64,000 nucleotides of DNA from Wurfbainia villosa (taxonomy: Eukaryota; Streptophyta; Magnoliopsida; Zingiberales; Zingiberaceae), in the NCBI GenBank assembly GCA_025175895.1, contig JAKLTH010000222.1, forward strand, positions 186,001 through 250,000. Direction: 5' to 3'. This document shows positions 10,396 to 23,478 of this stretch, in pieces (position 1 is the first letter of the stretch; each line of letters starts with the position of its first letter). Below the pieces are notes generated by a model. That model worked only from the letters and a program-made list of their open reading frames with translations, searched no databases and was not told the origin of the DNA. The translations under genes and the position numbers were made by a program.

Positions 10396-11706
10396 GGTTT
10401 TGGGAGGAAAAGATTGGATCGGCAAACCTTGAGCTTTGATGATTTGGTTGGAGAACGCGTTTCGTTAAGATTGAAGAACCAGACTTCCTGTATATTTTCT
10501 ACGTTGACGACGCTCTGGAGAATTCTTCTGGTTGCTTGATTGGAGGAGTGCATTGCCGTGTGAGAATCGCTTGTTCATTTCATGGATTGCGCTCCGGTGT
10601 CTAACTTGCGTCAGGGGCTACAAAATTTCACACCGTAGTTGGCAATTTCCTTTTTGAACCCAATTTTAACCCCCTTTTTTTCAGTAAAAAAAAAACAGAC
10701 AGAATTCCCCATTTTAACCCCTTTTTTTTCAAGTAACATGATCGTCAATACATAATTTAATTGCATTCCCATACGACAAATGTTCTTGAAAAAAAAAAAA
10801 AAAAAAGATGATGCGACTAAATGTTAAAAAAAAAAAAAGTGTCTTTGTCAAACGAATAAACTAATTGTTTTTTTTTCAATTTTATTAATTCTATGCCATC
10901 GAGGCAACTCTGTTTTGTATAGGTCTTCCAAATTAGTTAGATACACTGATTAAGGGAGTTCTTATAGCGAGTTCATGAACTCAACAACATGGATATATAA
11001 GAGTAATTACAAGAACAACTTAGCTGAGAACCAGAATGATTTTTAACTAAAGGTATTAACCTAAGGAGCATCGTGATGTAGCTGAGAACGAGAATGACTT
11101 TTAGCTAAGGTATTAAGTTCCATACTAGACATACCAAGGTATTAAGTTTGAGAGGAATGTAACGAATGTAAAACATAACAATCGAATGGCTGATATATTG
11201 CAAGACTGAAGAATGTTCGATGGAAGATGAAGGTGAAGGCTATCACTAACCATCATAAGTGCAAGTGAATTCTCCATAGTAAATATACTAGTGTGTCATT
11301 CTGTTGATGTGATGAACATACACTAATCGGTAGTTTTGTTTGAACATCTGCGTACTCCATTTTCAAACAAACAAACAAAAACAAAGGCTTCTTGCGGAGC
11401 AGAAAGATGAAACCATAAGCACATGAGCTTAGAGTCTCACCCAATGACATCCACCTTTCAGGAAAAAACCCAAAGATGGTTTGAGAGGAAGGGTCAGAGG
11501 TCCTACCTTGTGTCAACAAATAGGTAGGTATGCCAGTCTTCTTCCCCAAATGATTTAATCTTGGCTTCTACAGTCGGTCTCTGCTTTGCCGATATCACTA
11601 CCAAGTAGGTACAACAAAAAGGGCTGTTAGAAGATAGCTTGGGGTTACAAAAATATACATATGACAGACATCAAAAGCTACAAGGAGCATGTAGGAACAT
11701 GAGAAT
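10396..11706. other. LecRK upstream region and HMCES 3' flank
   Basis: Holds the promoter side of the lectin receptor kinase (minus strand) and the 3' flank of the HMCES gene. Poly-A/T runs lie at 10.7-10.9 kb. A degenerate direct repeat of TAGCTGAGAAC...AGAATGA is seen at about 11019 and 11079. No gene was recognised. Confidence 0.4.
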
Positions 11707-14700
11707 TTATGCCTTTCCAAAATACGATAAAAGGGAAGTCTGCTTGTCATCGACATTCTTAACCCTCCGTGCCTTCTTTAATGAACTGGAGCCCTTCTCT
11801 GATGTTGATCCAGAATCAAGAGGTGTTTCTTGGGTTTGTCTTTTGGTATCAAAGATATCTGGTGACACATTTTCTTTCTTGAGCAAACCATCCGAGCTAT
11901 ACTTTTCATCTATGTGAAGTTCACAATCTTCTTTCATGCAATTAAACATATCATTCTGAGGAGATTCTTCTTTAAAGTTGGCAGCATTTTCAGTTCTGCT
12001 AGCATCTTTTTCAGGATCATCAATTCTGTCTCCTTTTGGAGATAATTTTAAACGCTTACTGTATTCTTCCTCCATCTGATCCTTTACATCGGCTTTCTTC
12101 GTGAAGAATTTTGCTATTTGGTTTTCAACAGGTCGTTTGAACTTAATCTGCATTTTGTAGAGCAAGGAATAAACCGCAAGTAGTTGTTATGAGAAGCAAA
12201 GAATTAGACTGACTATTTATCTAACTAATATACAAAAATTTAACTTTACCTGTTGAAAATTCTAGGGGTAAACCTTATGGATCATCTTTGGTTTAGTTTA
12301 CAATGAATTGACAAATATTACTTTCTCTCTTTAACCTTTTTAAAGAAATACACCACCTTGATGTTCCAGTACTAGCTAAAGCAGCCGACCTGCTAGTTTA
12401 TGCACATGGCTGACATAGCTACCCCTCTGGAACTAGAAAACGTGGCATTTGTATGCAATTTATATCAAATAATCTAAGATTTCTTAAATTAGCTAGATGT
12501 TAATTTGTTACTATCCAACTTTTATCTTACAAATATGACTAAATTACCGAATAACCAACTCTAACTTCGGCATCAGATTTATTAATCTCCATAAGATTTA
12601 ATACAGATCTTATAATGAAGGAGTCAATTTCGAGTTCCTATCCCAGAGTAAGCATGCTAACTATCCTTTTAGCACTACTCAAATCCTTCAAATTCAGATT
12701 ATAGAAAGCTGTCAAGGATGTTAGGTTAGTGACCCTACAGTTACTAATATATTGACTACAGAAAGCACTTATGGATGAAATAATGATATTGAGGTCATTC
12801 AAAATAAACACAAGCATCATAATTGCATCTAGTAAAATTATGAGAGATCGTTTAAGTATCAAACTCATTATAAAATTTGTCATGTAAGAAAGTTGTTTGG
12901 CATCCCCTTGCTGAAGCATGAAGATTTAGTAACAATAAGTCCTGTTTAATGTCTTACATATTCAACTCTTGGAACAGCCTTATTTAAGTAATAAAAGACT
13001 GATCCTTCTTCTGATTATCCCAACTAACAAATCTAGCAATTCGTACAATCCACTTTTGAAGTGATGCAAGTTACGATTATACCTCTTTAATGCAATCAGG
13101 CCCATCAAAGGATGGTTTGCCAACTGCAGTCGTCACGGGATACCAAACCTATCAACAATTTGCAAACAAACAACTGAGACCAAATATGCAATGGAATCAA
13201 ATGAAACAAGAATAAAATCAAAGAATTGAGTCATGCAGTCAAGCCACCATGAAAGCAAATGAAGAGAAAGGGGACTGCTTTCGGTGTTTCAGGATTTTCT
13301 TTAAAAATAGGCAAAAGAATAATTAAAAAGAAATTTCCGAAGAAAATTAGACATTGAGAACATAGCATTTCATTGCTGCAAAAGTTGAACAAGCTTGTGG
13401 GCGTATTAACAAGTCTGATAAAAAAAACTAAGTTAATAGCATCTGCATAATGACTAACCAAATCTGCATCCTCATATGGCCTAAGCACAGTTTCAGATTT
13501 TGGAATGGCATTGTTCAACCATACATCAACAGAAACATCATCCCCCAAAATCACAGGCATTCTATCTGCAGTTAAGTACACATTATTGAGTCAACAAAGT
13601 ACATTAAAAATTGAAGCTCAACAATGAAAATAAAAAAGGACAGCCCAATGCATGAAGCTCCCATCATGCATGATCCCGAAGAAGAATCTATTGTATGTAA
13701 TCTTATCCTGTTTTGCAAGAGGCTATTTTCAAGGCTCGAACCTGTAATTTCTCTAGATCACAAAGCAACAATTTTACTATTCCGTCAAGAAAATAAAAAA
13801 TGAAAATTTTGGATGATGAAAGTTGTCAAATTAAGATACAAACTTATTCCACTGTAATACTCAAACAAAGAGAAGCGCAACCAAGATGTAAGCACAGATA
13901 CCAAAATTAGATGATAATAGGCCATATAGTCCACACTATTTGGAATTTTTCTCTCAAGATCAATTTAATAACCAATATTGCACAGTTTTCACTCTAGAAA
14001 GTTGTCAATGTTTTTCATGAATATCCATCCACGAAAACAAGTTGTTCTGATTGAAAGTCTTTTCTCGTCACATTTAAATTTACAACATGGGACCAAAAGA
14101 GAATTAAAAGTGATGATTTTGAAATCAAGGGGTACCTTGAATAGCAATACATGTAACTTTCTCTTTTTGTCGAAGATAATTTGATAAGCAAATGTTGATA
14201 CAGAACAAAACATATCACAACCAAAACTTTATTTCGCACTATGAAACCACTGCAGTAGTGTTTTAGTAAAAGGGCAACCTGGTGCACGAAGCTATTGTCA
14301 TACGAGATCCCTGAGAAGGATCCATTGTATACAACCTTACTTTGCTTTACAAGAGGTTATTTCCAGGATTCGAACCCGTGATCTCTAGGTCACAAGACAG
14401 CAACTATAACGTTGTGCTAAGGCTCCCCATCTGCAGTAGTGTTTTGGTATTCACAACAAATTTCCCTAGAGTCCATGTTGGTTTCTTTGTTCAATGTGCC
14501 TTGAGCGTACAGAATAAATCGTTTGAGATAGGGGGATGTACTAATTACATTTTATAAATGTTCAATGTTTTGTTCTACATAGTGTCTGTAACAAATTTTT
14601 TTATTCTAACAAACCAAGAATATTGAGAGTTGTTTCTAGTGTCCCCATCTATCAAAAGTCTTCTAAGGCTTTGTTTAAGAGTTCCCTCTAAAGGTGATTC

Positions 14701-17700
14701 CTTTAGACAAGGAGTAATTGACTTGCAAATTAAATTCTTCCATAACAATTAAGAAACTGATGAATCTGAGCAAATCTGAAGAAAAAGAACATGAGCATAC
14801 CATGAAGCCACTGCAAGGGCTTTGAGGAACCAACGGTCAAAATTGTAAAGGTGTAAAGAATATCCCCTGTGGAAAAAACAAAACCAAGAGCATTTAATAT
14901 ATTAGAACCAAGAACAGGTATCAAACCTGTGCAAACACAATCAAGTGGGAAAGCAACAATAAGTGAACAAAGGCGATAGAGAAGATACCACTAGAAGGAT
15001 ATCAATCTTAAACTACCCTTTATGAAATGAAAAAGATATAAGCTATCTCCAACTTGAAGTTTAGGTCAAATTCAAATCAATATCATGCACAGTGCTTGAT
15101 TCCAAGTTAAGGAACACCTTTGTGACTATCATGTGAGTTGTCATATGAGCTACATATCTTCAACAAAATGCTGCCTTTTCAGATTACAAATTTGCATAAA
15201 ACCTATATAATCATTAAAATATGTAGTGCAGTTCCAAATAGGGTGTGTTATTAAGATATACCTTCATTATTATAAAAATGTGTTGTCCTATGAGCTATGG
15301 ATCTTCAGCAAAATGTTGCCTTTTGGATTACACATTAACAAAAATAATAATAAGTAATAGCATTAAAATTATTATTAATAATGTGTAATCTTAAGAGGCA
15401 ACACAGAAGGGGAGCCTTGGTATAACGGCAAAAATGTTGCCTTGTAATCTAGAGGTCACTAGTTTGAGTTTTAAAAATAACTTCTTGCAAAGCAAGGTAA
15501 ATTTGCATACAATAGATCATTCTCCAAAACCCCAAATGGCGGAGGCTCGTGCACCGGACTGCCCTTAAGAGGCATCACATTTTCCAAAAGAGGATATATT
15601 TTAAAAAAAAATTATATAATCCAGGTGTCCAAGCATTGCAAGACAAATCTTGAAGGTAGACGGTCTTCCTCCTGATTCGCCTACCCACAGCTTATATGCA
15701 CCTTTGATTTAGTATGAACTTGAAGACCCAATGTGTATGATTCTTAAGTTAGAGCTGGTTCTTTACACAACCATAAATGCTAAGATATGTTTATTTCCTA
15801 TTCACACTCTCAGAATACCATGTTTTAAAACCATACACAAGGATTACGACTATTGCATATCATGTCTCCAGCATCAGAGATTTAAACATTGCTCCTTTGC
15901 CCATTTCTTTTTACAATCTTCATTTTGCAATCTGATGTTCACAATGCCTGTGTTCTTGCATCTAGCTTTCACCACATTAACATAACATAAACAAAAAAAA
16001 AAACAGGGCTCAAATTATTGTCAGCTGTATGTGAATTGACCAAAGGCATAAAGCAAAAATTGGCCAATAGCCATATAATCTCAATACAATTAACAAAAAT
16101 AATAATGGTCAACTAAAAAACAATGGATAAACAAACTAGATATTTCTATTCTTGACAATATAATTTATTTTATTGATGAACTTGGGTTTTTATCCCTGCA
16201 GAAATGTATGCAAGCGGCAGTTGCTTAAGTATTTTACCATTAACATTTCCAACTTGATAATCATAGCCATCTCTTTTAAGACGCACTAAAAAGCAATCAG
16301 TAAACTGACCTTCTGAGTTCTTCCAAGTGTCATAGAGAGCAGCAAACACCAGAGGTCGACTGTCTTTGAAATGTATATAGTATGGTTGCTTCTTTGAAGC
16401 ATCCTTCTTCCACTCATAGAATCTACATTCATGCAGTATCACAATGCTGACAAGTTACTAAACAAGATAATGAGACCAAACATAAAGCTTAACCTTAAGA
16501 TCCTGATTGCTTTCACAGAAAAAAAAAAATCTCAGTGGAACTGACATATCCAGACACAATATTAATTTTACAAACAAAGCGCAATAAGTATTTTAAAAAC
16601 AACAGCACAATAAAAACAAGTCACTCAGTTGTGTCGTACCCTTCTACTGCCACAACGCATCGATTAGTAGGTAGAAGTCGGCAAAAGGAAGGTTTCTCCT
16701 TTATTGATTCTGAACGAGCATTGAACTGCATATAAGGTGAAAATAAATCCTGACTTTGCAAAAGAACAGTATACTTTGTACCAAGTACAAAAGTGGAAGA
16801 GCATTCCCAATCATAAAAATAAACAATGCACTGGAGGAAAAATCATCCTTTCCTATAAACAATGTTCCACAACTTTCATGGAGTATTTTTGTCATGAGTA
16901 AATACCAGACTCACTTGCGACATCTTTGAAAATTAAAAGACTGTTTGGCAGTGGGACATCAACTCTGACCAAAAAAAAAAAAAATGAAATTGAAATAAAG
17001 GAGAAGAAAATCAGGAAAGACCAAGAAGCTTTCAATATTCCAAGGAAATTTACCTTGAACTAGTGCAGACTCTAGTATTAACACAAACCACCTGAACCAA
17101 AATTCTTTGGAAAACAAATCTAAAGCCTAACTTGCACATCAAAACAAAGACTAAATAGCTAAATAGTGTTGTTTCTGTCTTTATTTCCAATTTTTCGCTA
17201 ATAATTTCAGAGACTTCAGCTGATATTTTTTGCCCAAAAAAAAACATCAGCGTTATAAAGACCCTTACGACCACGTCCAAATAAACCCCCTAAAATTTTG
17301 TAAATTTTCCAACACATAACACTTTAGTGCCGCATCAGGAAAGATAAGTCAACAAACGTAAGCTAATAAAGGCCCGATACCGATACCATTTTGTAGTGAT
17401 CAGGCTTCTCAGTCTTCTTGGTAAAGCTAGGAACGAGGCCCCACTTCATGCAACAAATAGAAGGCGATGCCTCCGCTTCCCCTGTGATCCTCTCCAACAG
17501 CACCACCGGCAGGTACGCCCCAGGCGAAACATTGTATGACGGTCGATAACTGCGAGCGGAAACCAAACAAAGGCCAACAGCCAGAATCTTCTACCAAGAA
17601 TCATACAGCCAGCGTCATCAACAAAAAAATATGATGAAAATTACGATTTCGCTCACCGGTCGATTTGGCGGGTGGGAATTGAGGCGGCAAATCCACAAGC

Positions 17701-17748
17701 CCTAGCGACATGGTCGGGGTTTAGAGTGCAACGAGTCCTTCCGCACAT
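11707..17748 (-). CDS. HMCES: HMCES / SRAP-domain abasic-site shield protein
   Basis: Eight exons joined in frame: 17748-17657, 17549-17387, 16725-16640, 16422-16310, 14866-14801, 13565-13459, 13148-13083 and 12147-11707, giving 377 residues. The start gives MCGR; Cys2 is the residue that crosslinks to abasic sites in single-stranded DNA. The other SRAP active-site residues appear as Asn87 in FNARSE, Glu117 in GFYEWK and His173 in QWLHDRMPVIL. The family shields abasic sites at replication forks and is related to bacterial YedK. The last exon adds a charged tail ending QTSLLSYF (367-374), a good PCNA-binding PIP box. A second, weaker PIP-like element is ENQIAKFF (239-246). Three SINE copies sit in its introns. 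The gene diverges from the RIN4-like gene 670 bp away. Exon edges follow GT-AG sites and phase. Confidence 0.88.
13638..13788 (-). mobile_element. tRNA-derived SINE (Au-like), copy 1, in HMCES intron
   Basis: A minus-strand copy of the same SINE as the copies at 14.27, 15.41 and 38.03 kb, and more diverged than them. It is flanked by direct repeats GAAAATAAAAAA at 13626-13637 and 13789-13800, a 12-bp target-site duplication. It lies in the intron between HMCES exons 5 and 6. Confidence 0.65.
14271..14428 (-). mobile_element. tRNA-derived SINE (Au-like), copy 2, in HMCES intron
   Basis: On the minus strand it reads GGGGAGCCTTAGCACAACG..., then a Pol III B-box-like GGGTTCGAATCC, then a tRNA-unrelated tail ending in GTGCACCAGGTTGCCC. 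It is flanked by 19-bp direct repeats with one mismatch (CTGCAGTAGTGTTTTAGTA at 14250 and CTGCAGTAGTGTTTTGGTA at 14431). It shares an intron with copy 1. Confidence 0.8.
15409..15566 (+). mobile_element. tRNA-derived SINE (Au-like), copy 3, in HMCES intron
   Basis: Starts GGGGAGCCTTGGTATAACGG, has a decayed B box (GGTCACTAGTTTGAG) and ends GTGCACCGGACTGCCCTT. Direct repeats TTAAGAGGCAACACA (15391-15405) and TTAAGAGGCATCACA (15565-15579) form the target-site duplication. Its orientation is opposite to the host gene HMCES. Confidence 0.8.
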
Positions 17749-18418
17749 CGCTATCGCCCTTTATACTCTTTCCAACTCGCTCCAGGGGCTGCGACTCGTA
17801 TACTTCGTCCCGCCGTCTCCCTCAGCTCTCGCGTCACAACCGATCTTGTCGGAGAAGGAAGAAGGCAGGGAGGCAGGGACAGGCGCGATAAAATTTTTAT
17901 ATTGAATTTGATGTTATCGAGGGAAGGAGTGTCACTGGGCTGGGCCGGCCCAGCAACGCTTTTCTCTAAGTAACTGACGACTCTTGCGGGCTTCTCCTCG
18001 ATCCGAGACAAACCCATTTCATATTTCGTACAAATTAAAAAAAAAATTAATTCCTAAATAATTCAAGTCTTCTATCAATAGCTTTATTTCCTGCCATTCC
18101 TAACAACAGAAAAACCTTAAGATGAACTATTCTTTGTGCTAACTGTTGTCCCACGAAAATGGCACTGCCTGTACAAACATTAACCAGATCGCCTATGAGA
18201 ACTGATATCGTCTTTGTCAAACAAGAGTCCATGGAGAGAGCAAGATGGAGACAGTTTAAGCTCTACTTCTACTTGTTCAGGCATTTTAATACAGTGTATT
18301 TAATTGGGCATCTGAATTATTAAAAAACCAAAAAAGTGTCTTTTCCGTTCTCTATAAATCGCCTCTCGGTCTCGGGCCTTAGATCGCATTTCCATCTCCC
18401 AGTTACTGTCCGCTACTG
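17749..18418. promoter_or_regulatory. Divergent intergenic region between HMCES and RIN4-like gene
   Basis: A 670-base gap between two head-to-head start codons. The HMCES side is GC-rich and the RIN4-like side AT-rich. A shared or bidirectional promoter is possible from the geometry alone. No specific operator is claimed. Confidence 0.4.
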
Positions 18419-19115
18419 ATGGAGGTACGTGGGCATGGCTACAGACGACGGCACTGGCTGCTCACTCCCTGAGCAGCTGATGCAATACAATTGTTCATCG
18501 TAGTCTTAAAAATCTCCTGCCAATTGCAGAACACCATGAACAGGCGCCATCCCCACATTCCAGCCTTCGGCAACTGGGACTACTCCAGCGATCTCCCCAT
18601 CACGCAATACTTCGAATCAGCAATGCAGGCCGGCTTGGTCCGAGGCCATTTCCATGGCGAAGAAAGCTCTTATGACGATCTCTTCAAAGCTTCTCACAGC
18701 ATGAAGCGGCAGCAGGAGGAGGAGGTTAAACTTCCCAGAAAGGTGATCCATAGATCGTAATTGCAGATCTCATTCTCATAATTAACTTTGACTTAACTTT
18801 AAGGTGAAGAGAGGAGACCAGAAGCAGCAGCAGAGAGAGCAAGAGAGGAAACAGGGGAAGGTTTATGATGCTGCGGCAGCACAAGCAAAGCCCAGAAGAG
18901 CTCCAATGGCAGTGGATGAGGATTTGTACAAAATCCCTCCTGAGCTCCTCCACAAGAAGCCTAGAAGGGTGAATCATTTTTTTTTCCCCTCCATTTTCAT
19001 TACTTTTTTTTTTTTTTTTTTTTTTGCGTCCTAATTACGTTCTAACATTTGAGTTCAGAAGAGAAAGCTGAAGAGCCTGTGGTCTGGTTGCCTGGGACTA
19101 AACTGCATTGCATGA
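18419..19115 (+). CDS. RIN4/NOI-domain-like small protein
   Basis: Four exons (18419-18424, 18530-18742, 18804-18968, 19059-19115) join in frame into 146 residues. Exon 1 encodes only Met-Glu, as in many NOI genes. Residues ~7-32 read RHPHIPAFGNWDYSSDLPIT followed by QYFESA, matching the NOI signature (PxFGxW...YTxxF) known from RIN4, the guardee of RPM1/RPS2 immunity. The middle is basic and Gln/Lys-rich. The C-terminus has IPPELLHKKPRR and ends WSGCLGLNCIA, with two cysteines suited to lipid modification and membrane attachment. No AvrRpt2 cleavage motif beyond the NOI element was noted. Intron 3 carries a run of T. It could equally be named an uncharacterised RIN4-like protein; a role in immunity is inference. 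Confidence 0.72.
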
Positions 19116-22100
19116 GAAGGATCAATCAATATTGCACCTCTTTTATGTATGTTTGTTTTCTTTTGCTCTTCTTTCCTTTCATCAGTAATTCGGTATCAAT
19201 GTAAAATCAAGCGAAAGAAAGATGGTGGGACAAAAAATTGAACACATTCTGAGAAGCCGAAGCAGGTGTCTAGCTCTGTGCAGTGCTTATATTCATTGCA
19301 CGACTTGCAGCAATACAAACTCCTTTTCCAGACGACCATTTTTAGCCAGGCCAGCGCTTGTTCTTCGCCCCTGGAACCAGAAGCTCGCTCCTGTGTGTTT
19401 CTTTATGATTGGAGTTGAGAATTCCTAAAGTCTAGTTAATGACGACTGTCCTTTGACAGGAAGGCATGCGCGCAGTGCGACGACCAGAGTTGCTGTTGTT
19501 GACTTGTGAAAGAAAGTGCACTGGAGGTTTCCGAGCAATGAATGGAGGTGTTGGAGAAGAATACTAATTTGCCGTAAAGAGTTGCTTGAGTGCTTCCAAA
19601 AGTCCATGGCTCTTCAGTATCATCAGTCCCTTCGCACTTCCTTTCATGTTAGGTCTTCTAAAATTTTGGGCCTGGTTTGAAATAATGGGTTAGCTAGTTG
19701 AATTATATTGCAATGATTTTATAATTCCTGAAAAAGCCACACGCCCCAAGAAATGATCCCAACTTTTTCCTCCAATTAAATATTTCAATTGTTAATTGGC
19801 TACTGAATTACTCAGAAAATCGCAAAAACATACAACACTTGGCAATTCTGAAAGCCTCCTGATCAGAAGTTCTGAAAGGGGCAAACTAGAAGTTGTGTCT
19901 AATTAAGAGCTTGACTGTTCGCGTATAAAAAATATGGTAGCCCTACTGTTCTACTCGTCGTCGCCATTAATATTCATGCATGCAGTTTCCTCACCGTCAA
20001 GCTTTCTCTTGAGCCAGAACAAAAGTTGACCTGTCAAGTCTCATTCATTCATGCGGCCGAAAGATTGAGCAAATATGCATAAATTATGCTTCGAATTTGG
20101 AGTTAGGATAAATCTCCCAGTGCGTAGTCTCGCTGTATTAAATGGGGTGAATACGTGCATGCACGAATTTGACCTACTACTGTAGCTTTTTTACCTCGGC
20201 CAGGAGAAACTAAAGCGACCGATACTTAGGTGAAGACCAGCAATGAATTAGATCTACTGTGCCTTCTTTTATCTCAGTTGTTTCTCGAACCTTGAGCGAG
20301 AGAAACTAAAGCTGACAAAACTTAATTAGCTAGGTGATTGGTCATGAAGATCCCTTCATAAAAGTTTTGGTGAATGGGTATTTCCGTATTTGTATACGAA
20401 ACATGCATGTCGATCGAGTTAAAATCTCAAAGCCTATGTACAACAACGAGCAGTTTTTGTTTATTCATATTGACCTCGGAGACGATGACGCAGGGACGAG
20501 CAGTCAACCAAAAGATTGATAACACTCGGTTGAAGGATGAGGAGCTAATATAGTGATGTTGTTGGATAGAAATCTAATGGAGTTATATCTCGGTCGTCGA
20601 TTGATATAGTGATTATGTCATGTGGACTAAAATTAAGTATATGGATTGCACATCGATCCAATGAAATATATATACATGAATCATGAATGTTTGTATTGTA
20701 TATATAAAAATTAATTTGTACTGTGTGAAACATACATATTATATCTTTTTGTAGTAATATAATTGTGCCCGTGTTCGTAGCATGACATAGGAATAAAGTA
20801 TAAACGTTGAAGGAGATGAAATTGCTGAAGATAAGATGAAGTCGAGATGAACAAGAGAGAGCAGTCGTCGCTCGCTTCCGATCCCATGCAGGTACGTGCG
20901 TCCAGTTCGCGCCTCCCCATGCACGTACGTCGCCGTCCATGTGTGAGTGATCGCTAGCTTCACGTCGACGGAGTGGGGAAGTGCGCGGCGGAAGAAGGCC
21001 CGAAGCCACCGCCGTATCTACCGCTTGATCACGGACACATGCCGCGCGCGGCGAATCCGCAGATGCTCCACGATAAATATCCGGAGATCCTCCCAACATC
21101 AACAGGCGCCGCTGGGTTTAAATTGACTGTAATTCGTTAACGGTGGATTTAAATTGATGTCCTCGTGGGAATGGATGATCGATAGCATCATTAATAAAGT
21201 ATATTAATTAGAAAGTCAAATCGACCTATGGGAGAATGCACAAGTGCATATCAAATCTAAAATCATAACATTAATAATATTAACAGAGGTAAAAAAAAAA
21301 TCTTTTTAATTAAATAAGAAATAAGAGAGAAATAAAAAAATTCATATTCAATATAGGATGAGCACCTCATGGTCAAAAAAATATATATAAAAAAAAACTA
21401 AACTGAGCAGTAGTGTTTGACAACTCTGCCTATGAATTTATGATCTAATATATTCTACAGTGTCAGAATTCACTGTTCTGCTGCACTCTTCTATCTGCTA
21501 GATCGGAGGTGGAAACCTTCATTTATTTTTCTCGTACTGTTTGAAATTTTGCAGTACGAATTCATTATTTCCAAGATCACGCAGTCTCACCTTTTTTTTT
21601 TCATCCGAAAGCAAGTATTATATACATATATTCTGCTTCGGTACAATTATTATATACATGTGTAGTTCTACATTTTGAAATCTATTTGTGACGACGAATA
21701 TCATCGTTCATCAACGTTCAAATTTTGCAGGCGGAGTTCATGATGCATGGGTTTCCGAGTGGACGACCTTTAGTGCCGTTTATTTGGGCTGGAAACACAG
21801 ATGCCCCGACTCATTTGCACCTCTAAACAACATAAGGAAATTGCACGAAACGCAACGAAAATCAATCTACTCGATGAAATTTGTGATCGCCGAGCTTTCA
21901 CTCTCAAGAGCAATAGTCTCGCCGTCCTTTTCCAATCATCGCTCGAAGCCAGGCAGGCACAGTGGCCCGCCCTGCCCATAAATTCCATGCCAAGTCACTG
22001 AAGCAACGCGACTGGGAAAAGGACTCGAAGGAAGAAGAACATGGGCATGGCCGACGAGATGAGTCAGTGGCAGTGCACATAATTGATCTCATTCTCATCG

Positions 22101-23375
22101 CTGATACATTAATGTCATGGTCATGGTCATGGACAAGCTAAGTGATGATGGGCGGCACTACTAGTGTCTTCCGTGGAAGCCTTTTGTGTCGGCTAAAGTG
22201 GCGATGAACACCAAATAGATAAAAGAAGGATGGATCATGCAACAAATTAAAGGCACATATATATCTTCTTGTATATGCGTCTAATCACATGGCTGGACTT
22301 TGTGCATGTATCGATCCTCGTACAAAGTTACAGATCGACAAGTATAAAAACAGTTTGTTTCGTTGAAATTCCATCTGTCGAATTATACTCTGAGCTTTAC
22401 AGTGCGACTTTGAATAACTTTCATCATGAGAGCCACAGCGATGGAGACGAATGGTCCAGTCTTTGAGAAAAAAAGAAAAACGATGAGCCACATCGCGATA
22501 AATTTGACTGGCCGAGATTCTCGATAACCTTTCGGCGGAAACGATCAAATCGACTGGTGGAAAAATAATCGTTGTGGTCTTCGATTTGGCTTGGAATTTG
22601 AGATTTGTGAGGTCAGTTATATCAAATCGAGTGGAAAATATTTAATTGGGAATTGAATTCGACGGGTACGGTTTAATTTGTCGCGAGGCATGTGAGCGGA
22701 TGTGTCCGTCCATTTGTGCATCTATGGATGGGATCGCATGTCACATCGTCGCATACGTCAACGAATTATTGAGCCGGTTCATGCGATTATGTTTATTTTA
22801 AATAGTTAAGCACTAATAAATAGCTAATCGAATCGATATTTTTTAAAAAATAATAATATCGATTCGCCAAGTGGAAGGCAGCGACAGGCTCTCGAAGTCC
22901 GGGGCACGTCGGCACAGAGCGGGCCCCAGCTGAGCTGTCCGCGCTGGCGTGGAGCTCCCCCGGCTCAGCGTCAGCGTCGACTCATCCTCGAATGTCGAGC
23001 GGCGGGCCCACCTCCCACCGCCGTCCCAGCCCGACCGGTCTCCCCGCCACCGCTCTCAAAGAGAGATCGAACCGTCGTTCCTTGAATTTTACGGATCCCG
23101 TGACGTTCCCACTCCCGCATAATTCCCCTCTTTCAGTTTTACCGTGCGCGAAATGCACGCACGGCGACAAGAAGGGTTCGCCAGATGGGCAGTGAAAAAA
23201 TTCACAAATAAATCCGTGGGGGACTGGTCGTGCAGATCCGAGGATAGCAAAATGGTGGCAGCAGGGATCGAGTAAATTAATTAACTGGACTCGTCCAGCC
23301 AATAGCATGTGCCTGATCAGTGCCTTGTTGCCTGTCAAGATTCTCATGGCCATGGGCGATGATGGGACCTCACCG
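19116..23375. other. Intergenic region, about 4.3 kb, no gene recognised
   Basis: Contains several short open frames (e.g. 20545-21102 minus, 21688-21981 plus, 22982-23470 minus) with no recognisable domain or convincing splice partner. Composition shifts from AT-rich to GC-rich near 22.9-23.2 kb, probably the upstream region of the acidic-protein gene. Confidence 0.4.
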
Positions 23376-23376
23376 C

Positions 23377-23384
23377 TATAAATA
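23377..23384 (+). promoter_or_regulatory. TATA box of the acidic Ala/Glu/Pro-rich gene
   Basis: TATAAATA lies about 95 bases upstream of the start codon at 23479, followed by a CT-rich stretch typical of a plant 5' leader. Confidence 0.65.
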
Positions 23385-23478
23385 CCCTCTCGCCCCAACA
23401 GTCCACTCCCATCCCTCCAGCTCTTGTGCTTCACTCTCTGTCTCCGCCTTCTTCTGCTTTGATTTTTCATCGCTTCCC

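Noticed and set aside
20545..21102. Minus-strand open frame of 185 codons
   Set aside because: No domain, no family-like start and AT-rich low-complexity C-terminal half; no supporting splice or promoter signal.
22982..23470. Minus-strand open frame of 162 codons
   Set aside because: Antisense to the promoter and leader of the acidic-protein gene; no recognisable motif.
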